Shown: in pieces, positions 1 through 9,019 of the stretch
Layout of the letters: every line of letters begins with the position of its first letter
Numbering within the stretch: the stretch's first letter is position 1
Source: Microbispora bryophytorum
Lineage (GTDB): Bacteria > Actinomycetota > Actinomycetes > Streptosporangiales > Streptosporangiaceae
Reading direction: 5' to 3'
Assembly (NCBI RefSeq): GCF_006874465.1
Contig: NZ_VIRL01000005.1
Span: forward strand, 62,001 to 126,000
DNA: 64,000 bases
Program-made: the position numbers and the translations under genes
The notes under the pieces: model-generated
Databases searched by the model: none
What the model was told of the DNA's origin: nothing
The model's input: only the letters and a program-made list of their open reading frames with translations

Positions 1-788
1 CCCCCGCCCCGGCGCCCCGGCCGGACGTCGAGGGAACCGTCCGGCCGCTGGACGCGCCGTTCTCCGGCCTGGTCTTCAAGGTGCAGGCCAACATGGACCC
101 CGCCCATCGCGACCGGATCGCGTTCGTCCGGGTCTGCTCCGGCCGGTTCGAGCGCGGCATGGTGCTCACCCACGCCGCCACCGGCCGCCCCTTCGCCACC
201 AAGTACGCCCAGTCGGTGTTCGGCCAGGAGCGCGCCACCATCGACGAGGCGTACCCGGGAGACGTGGTCGGGCTGGTGAACGCCACCGCGCTGCGGCCCG
301 GGGACACCCTCTACGAGGGGAAGCCGGTGGAGTTCCCGCCCATCCCCAGCTTCGCCCCCGAGCACTTCGCCGTGGCCCGGTCCCGGAGCACCGCCAAGTC
401 CAAGCAGTTCCGCCGGGGCATCGACCAGCTCGACGGCGAGGGCGTGATCCAGGTGCTCCGCTCCGACCTGCGCGGCGACCAGGCCCCCGTGCTCGCCGCG
501 GTCGGGCCCATGCAGTTCGAGGTCGTGCAGCACCGCCTGGCCACCGAGTTCGGCGCGGAGATCATCCTCGACCGGCTGGAGTACACCCTCGCCCTCCGCA
601 CCGACGCCGAGTCCGCGGAGGTGCTGCGGCGCCAGCGCGGCGCGGAGGTGCTCTCCCGCAGCCGCGACCAGGCCCTGCTCGCCGTGTTCACCGACCAGTG
701 GCGCATGCGCTCCATCCAGCGCGAGCACGAGGGCCTGACCCTGGAACCGCTGATCGCCGGCCGGGGCATCCCCGGCGCGACCGGCTGA
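1..788 (+). CDS. prfC: Peptide chain release factor 3, C-terminal part (5' end outside window)
   Basis: RF3 is the translational GTPase that recycles RF1/RF2 from the ribosome. The reading frame is open from base 3, so the gene begins upstream and the GTPase domain is missing here. What remains is domain II and the C-terminal domain: the stretch QANMDPAHRDRIAFVRVCSG, followed by SVFGQERATIDEAYPGDVVG and the VGPMQFEVVQHRL segment, is diagnostic of RF3 and separates it from EF-G. It ends in TGA. The next gene converges on it from the other strand. Confidence 0.93.
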   Translation, partial: PAPAPRPDVEGTVRPLDAPFSGLVFKVQANMDPAHRDRIAFVRVCSGRFERGMVLTHAATGRPFATKYAQSVFGQERATIDEAYPGDVVGLVNATALRPGDTLYEGKPVEFPPIPSFAPEHFAVARSRSTAKSKQFRRGIDQLDGEGVIQVLRSDLRGDQAPVLAAVGPMQFEVVQHRLATEFGAEIILDRLEYTLALRTDAESAEVLRRQRGAEVLSRSRDQALLAVFTDQWRMRSIQREHEGLTLEPLIAGRGIPGATG

Positions 789-791
789 GCG

Positions 792-821
792 GCGGCCGCA
801 CGCGCCGCGGCCGCACGCGCC
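792..821. repeat. 15-bp perfect tandem duplication between convergent genes
   Basis: Two identical copies of GCGGCCGCACGCGCC lie head to tail just after the prfC stop. The unit contains a NotI-like GCGGCCGC palindrome and could fold, so it may act as a bidirectional terminator between prfC and the P450 gene. No U-run follows, so this role is a guess. Confidence 0.5.
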
Positions 822-845
822 GGGCCCGGATCACACGGGCGCCCT

Positions 846-2108
846 TCACGTCCCCAGGCGTACGGGAAGACGGGTGAGGCGCCAGGAGAACGGGAGGAAC
901 TGCCGGTCGAGATCCTCCGGCGCGACGGCGAGTTCGAGCCGGGGGTGGCGGCGCAGCAGCGCGCCGAAGGCCACCTCGCCCTCCTGGCGGGCCAGCGCCG
1001 CGCCCAGGCAGTAGTGCAGGCCGTGGCCGAAGCCGACGTGGACCTCCTTGTGGCCGTCGGGCTCGCGGGTGATGTCCAGCCGGTCGGGATCGTCGAAGCG
1101 CCGGGGGTCGTAGTTGGCGGAGACCAGCACCGCCATCACGGGCTCGCCCCGGCGCACGGTCATGCCGCCGAAGTCGACGTCCTCGGCCGCGTACCGGATC
1201 CGGGTGCCCTGGACGGGCCCGCACCAGCGCATCAGCTCGTGGACGGCGCGCGGCAGCAGTCCCGGGTCGGTCCGCAGCGCGGCGAGCTGGTCCGGGTGGG
1301 TCAGCAGGGCGGCGGTGCCGTTGCCGATGAGGTGGGCGGTGGTCTCGTGCCCGGCGAGGACGAGCGTGAGGACCATGGTGACCATCTCGGTGTCGGTCAG
1401 CCGGTCGCCGTCCTCGTCGTGGGCGCGGATCAGACCGGTCAGCAGGTCGCCGGCCGGCTCGGCGCGGCGGCGGGCGATGAGCTCCTGGATGTAGGTCACC
1501 ATGTGCCGCAGCGGCTCGGCCACCGCTCCCGGTTGGAGCGAGACCAGGCTCCTGCCCCACTCCCGCCACAGCGGGCGGTCCTCCTCGGGGATGCCGACCA
1601 GCTCGCAGATGACGGTGATCGGCAGCGGGTAGGCGAAGTGCTCGATCAGGTCGGCGGCGCCGTCCTCGGCGTGGCCGGGCAGCCGGTCGAGGAGCTCCTC
1701 GGCGATCTCCTCGACGCGGGGGCGCAGCTCCGCCACGCGGCGGGCGGTGAAGGCGCGCGAGACCAGCCGGCGCAGCCGGAGGTGGTCCTCGCCGTCGGCG
1801 TCGAGAACGCTGTCCAGGATGTACGCGGCGTATTCGCGGGGGATCCCGCGGGCCTCGATGAGCTGCTCGCGGATGTTGTGCACGTCCGCTCCCGGCACGT
1901 TGGCCGGGTTGTTGACGAACCGGCGGTCGCTCAGCACGGTCTTGACGTCGTCGTAGTGCGTGACGAGCCAGACCGGGGAGTCCAGGCCGGGGAAGGAACC
2001 GCGCACCATCGGGGCCTGCTCCCGCAGACGCGAGTAGCCCCCGAACGGGTCGCGCACCAGGTCCGCGTCGAAAAGGTTGACGGGTCCTGCCGTGCTGGAA
2101 GTGCTCAT
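846..2108 (-). CDS. Cytochrome P450 monooxygenase
   Basis: A soluble bacterial class I P450 of 420 aa, the usual length. It shows the I-helix oxygen-binding motif AGHETT, the K-helix ExxR (ELMR) and the heme-cysteine loop FGHGLHYCLGAALAR. The general look is that of CYP105/CYP107-type actinomycete enzymes; the substrate cannot be told. ATG at 2108 is chosen because GGAGGT lies six bases upstream; a GTG four codons further up would destroy that site. The gene lies 15 bp downstream of a TetR gene and is almost certainly cotranscribed with it. No ferredoxin or ferredoxin reductase gene is adjacent. Confidence 0.93.
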   Translation of the reverse strand: MSTSSTAGPVNLFDADLVRDPFGGYSRLREQAPMVRGSFPGLDSPVWLVTHYDDVKTVLSDRRFVNNPANVPGADVHNIREQLIEARGIPREYAAYILDSVLDADGEDHLRLRRLVSRAFTARRVAELRPRVEEIAEELLDRLPGHAEDGAADLIEHFAYPLPITVICELVGIPEEDRPLWREWGRSLVSLQPGAVAEPLRHMVTYIQELIARRRAEPAGDLLTGLIRAHDEDGDRLTDTEMVTMVLTLVLAGHETTAHLIGNGTAALLTHPDQLAALRTDPGLLPRAVHELMRWCGPVQGTRIRYAAEDVDFGGMTVRRGEPVMAVLVSANYDPRRFDDPDRLDITREPDGHKEVHVGFGHGLHYCLGAALARQEGEVAFGALLRRHPRLELAVAPEDLDRQFLPFSWRLTRLPVRLGT

Positions 2109-2123
2109 GCCTACCTCCACGTG

Positions 2124-2879
2124 TCAGGTGCGTTCGTGCCGGTGGATCTCCCGTGCGGTCGGTACAGCCGAGTTCAGCCGGTCGAGCAGGCACTGGTAGA
2201 TCGCGTTCACCCGCGGCGCCGCCGCCCGGACGCTCTCCGGCGGCCCCGGGAGCTCGAAGGCCGCGCGGACGACGTGCGCGATCATGTCGGCGTTGTCCTC
2301 CAAGGCGGGCACGGTGGACGGCGACAGAGGCTCGATCGTGACGAAGCCGGTCAGGATCGACTCGTACGCGTGGACCTGGAGGGCCGAGGACTGCGCAGTG
2401 CGGACCAGGCCGTGCTCGCGCAGCACCTCGACGTGCGCCAGGAGCGCGCGATCGCGCGCGTCGAGCAGGTCGGGCAGGTTCTCGGCGGTGCTCCTGCTCA
2501 GCGTGCCGAGGGTGTCGCCGTCGCCGAGGAGCGTCGCACGGAAGATCGGCTCCTCGTGCATCCACAGGTACGTCGACCTGGCCACGCTGCTGAGCAGGAC
2601 CGCGGAGGGGTCGGCGCGCATGCCGGCGGCGAAGCGCTCGATGATGCGGGCCTCGGCCCGTATCAACACCGCGAGGAAGAGCAGCTCCTTCGTGCTGAAG
2701 TGCAGGTAGACGGTGCCCTTGCCGACGCCGGCCCGCCGGGCCACGTCCTCGACCGTGATGCGCGGGTATCCCCAGGCCACCAGGAGCTCGCCCGCGGCGT
2801 CCAGGATGCGCTCGGCCCGCCGCTCGCGCTCCCGCGGGGCGGAGGCCGGGCCCGCCGGTCCGGAGTCGAGGTCCGTCAT
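2124..2879 (-). CDS. TetR-family transcriptional regulator
   Basis: A 251-aa regulator with an N-terminal TetR helix-turn-helix at about residues 20-65 (ITVEDVARRAGVGKGTVYLHF then STKELLF). The C-terminal ligand-binding half is not assignable to a subfamily. It precedes the P450 gene in a two-gene operon, so it probably represses that operon and responds to a P450 substrate or a related toxic compound (inference). An inverted repeat just upstream is a likely autoregulatory operator. The ATG start follows a purine-rich GGGGGCGCG stretch. Confidence 0.9.
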   Translation of the reverse strand: MTDLDSGPAGPASAPRERERRAERILDAAGELLVAWGYPRITVEDVARRAGVGKGTVYLHFSTKELLFLAVLIRAEARIIERFAAGMRADPSAVLLSSVARSTYLWMHEEPIFRATLLGDGDTLGTLSRSTAENLPDLLDARDRALLAHVEVLREHGLVRTAQSSALQVHAYESILTGFVTIEPLSPSTVPALEDNADMIAHVVRAAFELPGPPESVRAAAPRVNAIYQCLLDRLNSAVPTAREIHRHERT

Positions 2880-2900
2880 CGCGCCCCCTTCGCCGCCGCC

Positions 2901-2926
2901 GTGACCGAGATGACGATTCCGGTCAC
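2901..2926. promoter_or_regulatory. Candidate TetR operator (inverted repeat)
   Basis: Perfect 7-bp arms, GTGACCG and CGGTCAC, are separated by 12 bp and lie 22-47 bp upstream of the tetR ATG. This is the expected position for an autoregulatory TetR operator. The match is seen in the sequence; binding by this regulator is inferred. Confidence 0.5.
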
Positions 2927-2984
2927 AAAGTCGACCGTACGCCGTGGAGGGCGACCGGGCAAGGCCGAAGTCACCCGGCCGGGC

Positions 2985-3437
2985 TCAGTCCTCCAGGCAG
3001 GCCGGCAATGACTCAAGGTCGCGCATCAGCCGCTCGGTGCGGGCCGGGCCGTACGCCGCGAGGATCGCCCGCTGGTGTTCGGCGATGCCCGCCTCCAGGC
3101 GGGCGAGCAGGTCGCGGCCCCGGTCGGCGAGGAAGACCGCGACCTTGCGGCGGTCGGCCGGGTCGTGCCCCCGGTAGACCACCGCGCGTTCCACCAGCCG
3201 GTCCACCGCCTTGGTCAGCGTGGGGTGGGGCATCAGCGCGGCCTCGGCCAGATCGCCCATCGAGTGCCCGCGCCCGTCCGCGAGCGCCTGCAGGATGCGC
3301 CACTGCTCGACGGTCACGTCCTCGGTGGCGAGCGCGGCGGCCAGCCCCCGGTTGACGCTGCGTTCGGCCCGGCTGAGCAGATAGGCGAGGGACGACCCGA
3401 GGCCGGTCACCGGTTCGGTCAGGGGATACTCGTGCAC
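2985..3437 (-). CDS. MarR-family transcriptional regulator
   Basis: A 150-aa winged-helix regulator. The motif VTVEQWRILQALADG, then LAEAALMPHPTLTKAVDRL (recognition helix) and the wing GHDPADRRKVAVFL are typical of MarR. GTG 3437 is taken as the start, with AGGA about ten bases upstream; GTG 3410 is an alternative that would open a short spacer. The gene is head-to-head with the amide-sensor gene and their proposed starts overlap by six bases, so each promoter would lie inside the other gene. It likely controls the permease-amidase group. Confidence 0.85.
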   Translation of the reverse strand: MHEYPLTEPVTGLGSSLAYLLSRAERSVNRGLAAALATEDVTVEQWRILQALADGRGHSMGDLAEAALMPHPTLTKAVDRLVERAVVYRGHDPADRRKVAVFLADRGRDLLARLEAGIAEHQRAILAAYGPARTERLMRDLESLPACLED

Positions 3438-4544
3438 GTGGCCGATCCTGTCACAGTCGTCATCGACTCTCTTGAGGCTCATCTGCTGCCCGCGGACACG
3501 CTCCGCGTCGCGCTGGTGGTGCCGGTCTCCGGCGTGCTCGGCCTGCTCGGGCCGGGAGCGATCAACTGTGCCCTGCTGGCCGCCCGGGAGGTCAACGCCG
3601 CCGGTGGAGTGCTGGGCAGGCCGGTCGAACTCGTGCTCGTGGACGGGGGCCGCGGCCCGGCCGCGGTCGCCGGGGAGGTGCGCGGCCTGGTGCGCTCCGG
3701 GGTCGTGGAGGCGGTGGTCGGCACTCACGCCAGCGACGTGCGCGTCGCGGTCGAGCAGGCGCTGGGAGGCGCGGCCCCCTTCGTCTACACCCCGCCGTAC
3801 GAGGGCGGCGCCCGCCGTCCGGGCGTCTACTACCTCGGCGAGTCCGCCTCGCTGCAGGTCGGCCCGGGAATCGACTGGCTGGTGGAGCACCGGCGGGCCC
3901 GGCGCTGGTTCCTGCTCGGCAACGACTACGTCTGGCCGCGCCTGGTGCACGCCTCGGCCCGCGGGCACCTGCGCGCCCGGTCCGCGACGGTCGTGGGGGA
4001 GCGGCTCGTCCCACCCGGGACGGGCGCGATGGACCGGCTGCTGGAGCAACTGGTCACCGTGCGGCCGGACGCCGTGCTGCTCACTCTCATCGGCAGCGAC
4101 CTGATCGCGTTCAACCGGGCGTTCGCCGCGAGCGGTCTCGGCTGCGAGCGACTGTGCGGCGCGCTGGAGGAGCACGGCCTGCTCGCCGCCGGGGGCGACA
4201 CGACCGGTGGGCTTTACGCCGCGATGGGCTACTTCGGGGGCATCGCGACCGACGCCAATCTCAGTCTGGCCGAGCGGTACACGGCGATGTTCGGCCCGGA
4301 GGCGCCGCTGCTGAACGGGCACGGGCACGGCTGCTACGAGGGGGTGCTCATGCTGGCCGCCCTGGCGCGGCGCGCGGGCACGCTGGCGGTGCCGGCCGTC
4401 GAGGCGGTCGCCGACGGCACGACGGTCGTGTCCGGGCGCGGCCCGCTCACGCTGACCGAGGGCCGGGTGCGCCAGCGGGTGTACCTCGGCCGGGCCGACG
4501 GGCTGGACTTCGAGGTCGTGACGTCGCTGATGTACCCGATGTAA
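3432..4544 (+). CDS. AmiC/urea-type periplasmic-binding-fold protein, probably a cytoplasmic amide sensor
   Basis: A 370-aa protein of the branched-chain amino acid/amide binding family (type I periplasmic-binding fold, as in AmiC and UrtA). The fold begins at RVALVVPVSGVLGLLGPG and includes NAAGGVLGRPVEL and the GHGHGCYEGVLMLA end segment. There is no signal peptide or lipobox, which in this family points to an intracellular sensor such as Pseudomonas AmiC and not a transport receptor. No AmiR-type antiterminator and no ABC permease lie next to it; an APC permease and an acetamidase follow instead. GTG 3432 has AGGGG six bases upstream; GTG 3438 is the alternative. Confidence 0.8.
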   Translation: MHVADPVTVVIDSLEAHLLPADTLRVALVVPVSGVLGLLGPGAINCALLAAREVNAAGGVLGRPVELVLVDGGRGPAAVAGEVRGLVRSGVVEAVVGTHASDVRVAVEQALGGAAPFVYTPPYEGGARRPGVYYLGESASLQVGPGIDWLVEHRRARRWFLLGNDYVWPRLVHASARGHLRARSATVVGERLVPPGTGAMDRLLEQLVTVRPDAVLLTLIGSDLIAFNRAFAASGLGCERLCGALEEHGLLAAGGDTTGGLYAAMGYFGGIATDANLSLAERYTAMFGPEAPLLNGHGHGCYEGVLMLAALARRAGTLAVPAVEAVADGTTVVSGRGPLTLTEGRVRQRVYLGRADGLDFEVVTSLMYPM

Positions 4545-4624
4545 AACTTCCACCAGAAACCTTTTCGTTTTCAAGGAATGCCCCTATCGTACGGCTCTGC
4601 CCCCGTGCGTTTAGGAGCGGATCC

Positions 4625-6025
4625 ATGTCCTCCCCACAGTCAGAGGCGCCCGGCGTCGAGCGCTTCGGTTACCAGCAGGAGCTGCGGCGCTCGCTCGGCT
4701 TCGCCGACCTGCTCATCTACGGTTTGATCTTCATGGTGCCGATCGCGCCGTTCGGCATCTTCGGCAGCGTCTTCCAGTCGTCCGGCGGGATGGTGGCGCT
4801 CGCCTACGTCATCGGCATGGTCGCGATGGCGTTCACCGCCCTGTCGTACGCCCAGATGGCCCGCGCGTTCCCGATGGCGGGCTCGGTCTACACCTACGCC
4901 GGCCGGGGCATCGCCGCCCCGGTCGGCTTCCTCGCCGGCTGGGTGATCCTGCTCGACTACGTGCTCGTGCCGTCGCTGCTGTACCTCGTGGCGAGCGCGG
5001 CCATGACGTCGTTCGTGCCCGGCGTGCCGATCTGGGTGTGGCTGATCGCCTTCATCGTGCTCAACACGGTGGTCAACTACCTCGGCATCGAGATGACCGC
5101 CCGGATGAACAAGATCATGCTGGTCGCCGAGCTGATCGTGCTGGCGATCTTCCTGGTCGTCGGGGCCGTCGCCCTGGCGCAGGGCAAGGGCCACGGCGCC
5201 GCGCTCAGCCCGCTGTTCGACTCCTCCACGTTCTCCTGGCCGCTGGCGTTCGGGGCCGTGTCCGTGGCGGTGCTGTCCTTCCTCGGGTTCGACGGCATCT
5301 CGATGCTCGCCGAGGAGAGCCGCGAGAGCAGCCGCCGGCTCGGCCGCTCGATGGTCTTCGCCCTCGCCCTGGCCGGCGCGCTGTTCGTCGTGCAGACCTG
5401 GGTGGCGGCGCTGCTCGCCCCCAACCGCGCCGACCTGCTCACGAAGGGCGACCCGGCCGGCACCGCGTTCTACGACACCGCGGAGTACGCCGGAGGCCAC
5501 TGGCTGAGCGTGCTCACGGCCGTCGCGACCGCCGTGGCCTGGGGGTTCGCGAACTCGCTGGTCGCCCAGGCGGCCACCTCCCGCCTGCTGTTCGCGATGG
5601 CCCGCGACCGCCAGCTCCCGGCGTTCCTCGGCAAGGTGCACCCCAAGCACAGGGTGCCGGTCAACGCGACGTTCCTGGTGGCCGGGGTGTCCCTGGTCCT
5701 CGGCCTCTACATGAGCTCGCGCGACGACGGCATCACGCTGCTCGGCACGCTGGTCAACTTCGGCGCGATGACCGCGTTCCTCGCCCTGCACGTCTCGGTC
5801 GTTGTCCACTATGTCGTCCGCAACCGCAGCCGTGACTGGTGGCGGCACCTCGTGGCCCCCGCGATCGGCTTCCTGATCCTGCTCTACGTCGTGATCAACG
5901 CCAGCATCGCCGCCCAGGTGCTCGGTTTCGTCTGGCTGGCCATCGGCGTCGTGATCCTCGCCGGCTCCTACATGATGGGCCGGCGCCCCACCCTGTCCGC
6001 CGTCACCCCGGAGGCCAACGAGTGA
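4625..6025 (+). CDS. APC-family amino acid/amide permease
   Basis: A 466-aa integral membrane protein with about 12 predicted helices. It begins LRRSLGFADLLIYGLIFMVP and has the APC helix-1 signature PIAPFGIFG, then ARAFPMAGSVYTYAGRGI. It imports an amino acid, amine or small amide; the setting between an amide sensor and an acetamidase suggests an amide or urea-like substrate (inference). ATG 4625 is preceded by AGGAG. The stop overlaps the GTG of the amidase gene (GTGA), so the two are translationally coupled. Confidence 0.9.
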   Translation: MSSPQSEAPGVERFGYQQELRRSLGFADLLIYGLIFMVPIAPFGIFGSVFQSSGGMVALAYVIGMVAMAFTALSYAQMARAFPMAGSVYTYAGRGIAAPVGFLAGWVILLDYVLVPSLLYLVASAAMTSFVPGVPIWVWLIAFIVLNTVVNYLGIEMTARMNKIMLVAELIVLAIFLVVGAVALAQGKGHGAALSPLFDSSTFSWPLAFGAVSVAVLSFLGFDGISMLAEESRESSRRLGRSMVFALALAGALFVVQTWVAALLAPNRADLLTKGDPAGTAFYDTAEYAGGHWLSVLTAVATAVAWGFANSLVAQAATSRLLFAMARDRQLPAFLGKVHPKHRVPVNATFLVAGVSLVLGLYMSSRDDGITLLGTLVNFGAMTAFLALHVSVVVHYVVRNRSRDWWRHLVAPAIGFLILLYVVINASIAAQVLGFVWLAIGVVILAGSYMMGRRPTLSAVTPEANE

Positions 6026-7029
6026 ACGTCGTGTCCTACCGTCCCCGCCCCGACGACCTGTCGTACACCTTCGGCGGCCGCCCGGCCGTCGAGTCCGTCG
6101 CCCCCGGAGCGGTGCTGGAGCTGTACACCGAGGACTGCTTCGGCGGCCGGGTGCGCGGCATCGCAGACCTGCCGTCGCAGGTCTGCGAGTTCCCCTATCT
6201 GAATCCGGTCACCGGCCCGTTCCACGTCGAGGGGGCCGAGCCCGGCGACACCCTGGCCCTCCACTTCGTCTCCATCGAGCCCGCCCGCGACTGGGCGGTC
6301 TCCACGACGTTCCCGCACTTCGGGGCGCTGACGAGCACGCACACCACCCCGACGCTGCAGCCCCCGCTGGAGGAGGCCGTGTGGATGTACGAGGTGGACG
6401 CCGGGCGGCGGACCGTGCGTTACCGGGCCCGGCGCGGCGACTTCGCCGTCGAGATGCCGCTCGACCCGATGCACGGGACCGTGGGCGTCGCCCCGGCCGC
6501 CGCCGAGGCGCGGATGACCATCACGCCGGACGCCCACGGCGGCAACATGGACACCCCCGAGCTGCGGGCCGGGGTCACGGTCTACCTGGGCGTCAACGTT
6601 CCCGGCGCGCTGTTCGCGATCGGCGACGGCCACTGCCGCCAGGGCCACGGCGAGGTCTGCGGCACCGCCGTCGAGGCGGCGATGAACACCGTCGTGGCCG
6701 TCGAGCTGATCAAGGGCGTCGCCACGCCGTGGCCGCGGCTGGAGGACGACCGCCACATCATGTCGACCGGCTCGGCCCGGCCGCTGGAGGACGCCTACCG
6801 CATCAGCCAGCACGACCTCGTCACCTGGGCCGCCTCCCTCACCGGCCTCGACGAGCTGGACGCCTACCAGCTCGTCAGCCAGGGCGGACAGGCTCCGGTC
6901 GGCAATGTCTGCGACACCAACTACACGATGGTGGCCAAGCTGCCCAAGGCGTACCTGGGCGACCCGGACGTGTACGGCTCCGCGCACGCCCGCCTGCGCG
7001 CCCTCGGCGAGGAGTACCTCAGCCGTTGA
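6022..7029 (+). CDS. Acetamidase/formamidase family hydrolase
   Basis: A 335-aa member of the FmdA/AmdA family, which hydrolyses formamide or acetamide to the acid and ammonia. Family features are ELYTEDCFGG near the N-terminus, PLDPMHGTVGVAP, DAHGGNMDTPEL (metal-binding region) and GDGHCRQGHGEVCGTAVE. The GTG start overlaps the permease stop. With the sensor and permease it forms an amide-utilisation unit that supplies nitrogen. Residues expected to bind zinc in the family (the D/H-rich segments above) look intact. Confidence 0.9.
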   Translation: MNVVSYRPRPDDLSYTFGGRPAVESVAPGAVLELYTEDCFGGRVRGIADLPSQVCEFPYLNPVTGPFHVEGAEPGDTLALHFVSIEPARDWAVSTTFPHFGALTSTHTTPTLQPPLEEAVWMYEVDAGRRTVRYRARRGDFAVEMPLDPMHGTVGVAPAAAEARMTITPDAHGGNMDTPELRAGVTVYLGVNVPGALFAIGDGHCRQGHGEVCGTAVEAAMNTVVAVELIKGVATPWPRLEDDRHIMSTGSARPLEDAYRISQHDLVTWAASLTGLDELDAYQLVSQGGQAPVGNVCDTNYTMVAKLPKAYLGDPDVYGSAHARLRALGEEYLSR

Positions 7030-7041
7030 GGAACGCCCGGC

Positions 7042-7647
7042 TCAGAGCCAGCCGTTGTGGCGGGCGACCCGGACGGCCTCCATGCGGTTGCGGGTGCCGG
7101 TCTTGGTGATGCACGCCGACAGGTGGTTGCGTACGGTGCTCTCCGACAGAAAGAGACGGCGGGAGATGTCGCCGGCGGCGGAGCCGTCGGCGGCGGCGGT
7201 GAGCACCTCACGCTCCCGCGGCGTCAGCGGGTTCGGCCCGGCGCTCAAAGCGGCCGTGGCCAGGGCGGGATCGACCACGATCTCGCCCGCGAGCACGCGC
7301 CTGATCGCCTGGGCCAGCTCGCCGACGGGCCGGTCCTTGACCACGAAACCGCGGGCGCCCGCGTCCAGCGCCCGGCGGAGGTAACCGGGCCGTCCGAACG
7401 TCGTGACGATGACCACCACGCACTCCGGGAGGGCGGCCCGCAGGTCCGCGGTCGCGTCGAGCCCGCTGCCGCCGGGCAGCTCGATGTCGAGCAGGGCCAC
7501 GTCTGGCTTGACCCGCAAGGCGGTGGGAACGATCTCGCCCGCCGTCGCGACCTGCGCGACGACCTCGAAGTCGTCCTCCAGGTCGAGCAGCACGGTGAGC
7601 GCGTCGCGCATCATCGTCTGGTCCTCGGCGATCAGCACGCGGGTCAC
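7042..7647 (-). CDS. NarL/LuxR-family response regulator
   Basis: A 201-aa two-domain regulator. The receiver has the acidic pair ED at residues 8-9, the phospho-acceptor D54 in ALLDIELPGGSG and the conserved K in FVVKDRP. The C-terminal LuxR helix-turn-helix starts at LTPREREVL. The GTG start overlaps the stop of the kinase gene (GTGA), so the pair is translationally coupled. The target genes are unknown; the resemblance is to DesR/YdfI-type regulators. Confidence 0.93.
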   Translation of the reverse strand: MTRVLIAEDQTMMRDALTVLLDLEDDFEVVAQVATAGEIVPTALRVKPDVALLDIELPGGSGLDATADLRAALPECVVVIVTTFGRPGYLRRALDAGARGFVVKDRPVGELAQAIRRVLAGEIVVDPALATAALSAGPNPLTPREREVLTAAADGSAAGDISRRLFLSESTVRNHLSACITKTGTRNRMEAVRVARHNGWL

Positions 7648-8870
7648 AGGCCGTCCTCTCCGTCGTCGTCCACGCCCGCGTGCGGGATCTCGGCGGTGAG
7701 GACGAACCCCTGCGGCAGGCGGGCGGCGGTCAGCCGCCCGCCCGCGGCGGCCAGGCGCTCGCGCAGCCCGCGCAGGCCGCTGCCGTCCTCCTCGCCGGCG
7801 GCGCCGCCCGCGCCGTCGTCACCAGGGCCGTCGTCGGTGATCTCGACCAGGACCGGGTCGCGGTCGCGGCGCAGCGTGATGACGCAGCGCCGGGCGCCGG
7901 AGTGCCGCACGACGTTCGTGATCCCTTCCCGCACGACCCAGCTCAGCAGCATGTCGGTCTCCCGCGACAGCGCCGGCCCCGACTCCTTCACCACGCAGTC
8001 GACGCCGGCCGTGGCCAGGGCCGCCCGTGCGCTGTCGAGCTCGAAGGCGAGGCTCGCGTCCCGGTAACCCGTGACCGCCTCGCGCACCTCGGTCAGCGCC
8101 TGCCGTCCGATGGCCTCGATGTCCGCGGCGTGCCGCATGGCCGCCTCCGTGTCGCGCGGGGCCAGCCGCCGCACGGCCTCGGCCTTGACCACCACCATCG
8201 AGAGCGTGTGGCCGAGCAGGTCGTGCAGGTCGCGGGAGAAGCGCAGGCGCTCGGCCGAGACGGCGGCGACGGCGAGCTTCTCCCGGGTCCGGCCGAGTTC
8301 CTCGATCACCTCGGCCATCCGGCGGAAGCCGTACGTCGTGATCCCGGCGAGGAAGGTGGTCAGCGCGGCGCCCCACAGCGCCTCGCCGAACGAGCCGTCG
8401 TGCACCGGGACGATCGCGGCCAGCGCGGCCGTGACGGCGATGAGCGGCGGCGCGGACCGAACCCGGAGCACGAGCGCCACGGCCACGGCGAGCAGGGAGA
8501 ACAGCGTCTGCCACCCGTTCGTCCGGTAGGCCAGGGACGCCGTGATCGTCACCGCCGCGAGCAGCGCGACGAAGGCTACGGGCAGGGGCCGCACGGCGGG
8601 GCGGGCCAGGTGAGCGGTCACCACGGCCCCCACGAACGACAACCCCGCGGCGGCCACCAGGGTCAAGGCGGGCCAGGAGGGATCCGCCGACACCGCGACG
8701 GCGCCCGGCGCCAGCAGCAGGAGGACGGTCAGCCCGAGCGCGGGGGCGAGCAACCGGGCCGGCACCCGTGCGGGGAGCCGAATGGGCAGCCGGGGCCGGA
8801 AACGGCCCGGCCGGGCGTCCCCGGGCCCGCACTCCTCCGCCCACGCCGCCGCCTCTGTCATGACCGTCAT
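7644..8870 (-). CDS. NarL-type sensor histidine kinase
   Basis: A 408-aa kinase with several hydrophobic N-terminal segments (about residues 45-170), then the HisKA_3 dimerisation box FSRDLHDLLGHTLSMVVVKA with the phospho-His, and a HATPase domain (VREGITNVVRHSGA, TDDGPG, GLRGLRERL). It lacks a large extracellular sensor and probably senses membrane state or a signal within the bilayer. ATG 8870 has GGAGG nine bases upstream and is preferred to ATG 8861. The partner regulator follows directly. Confidence 0.92.
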   Translation of the reverse strand: MTVMTEAAAWAEECGPGDARPGRFRPRLPIRLPARVPARLLAPALGLTVLLLLAPGAVAVSADPSWPALTLVAAAGLSFVGAVVTAHLARPAVRPLPVAFVALLAAVTITASLAYRTNGWQTLFSLLAVAVALVLRVRSAPPLIAVTAALAAIVPVHDGSFGEALWGAALTTFLAGITTYGFRRMAEVIEELGRTREKLAVAAVSAERLRFSRDLHDLLGHTLSMVVVKAEAVRRLAPRDTEAAMRHAADIEAIGRQALTEVREAVTGYRDASLAFELDSARAALATAGVDCVVKESGPALSRETDMLLSWVVREGITNVVRHSGARRCVITLRRDRDPVLVEITDDGPGDDGAGGAAGEEDGSGLRGLRERLAAAGGRLTAARLPQGFVLTAEIPHAGVDDDGEDGL

Positions 8871-9019
8871 TATCGTCTGCCTCCGGCCCAGGCGGGCAGG
8901 GCGGAATATCGCTTTCCTGGCAGTACGAATCACCCGGGTCTTCGGTCCCACGCGGCCGGGACCTCCGCACCTGGAGAAGTCGCCGGAGCGCGTCGCAGCC
9001 TGGCCTGGGGGTGCCTGCG

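Noticed and set aside
792-821. CRISPR-like direct repeat after prfC
   Set aside because: Only two adjacent copies without spacers; a simple tandem duplication.
688-2565. A 625-codon open frame antisense to the P450 and TetR genes
   Set aside because: Composition (mostly R, G, A, P) is that of a shadow frame in high-GC DNA, and real domain motifs are on the other frames.
4545-4600. Possible GlnR-type box before the permease (GTAAAA and GAAAC)
   Set aside because: The spacing between half-sites is ten and not six bases, so it does not fit the GlnR consensus.
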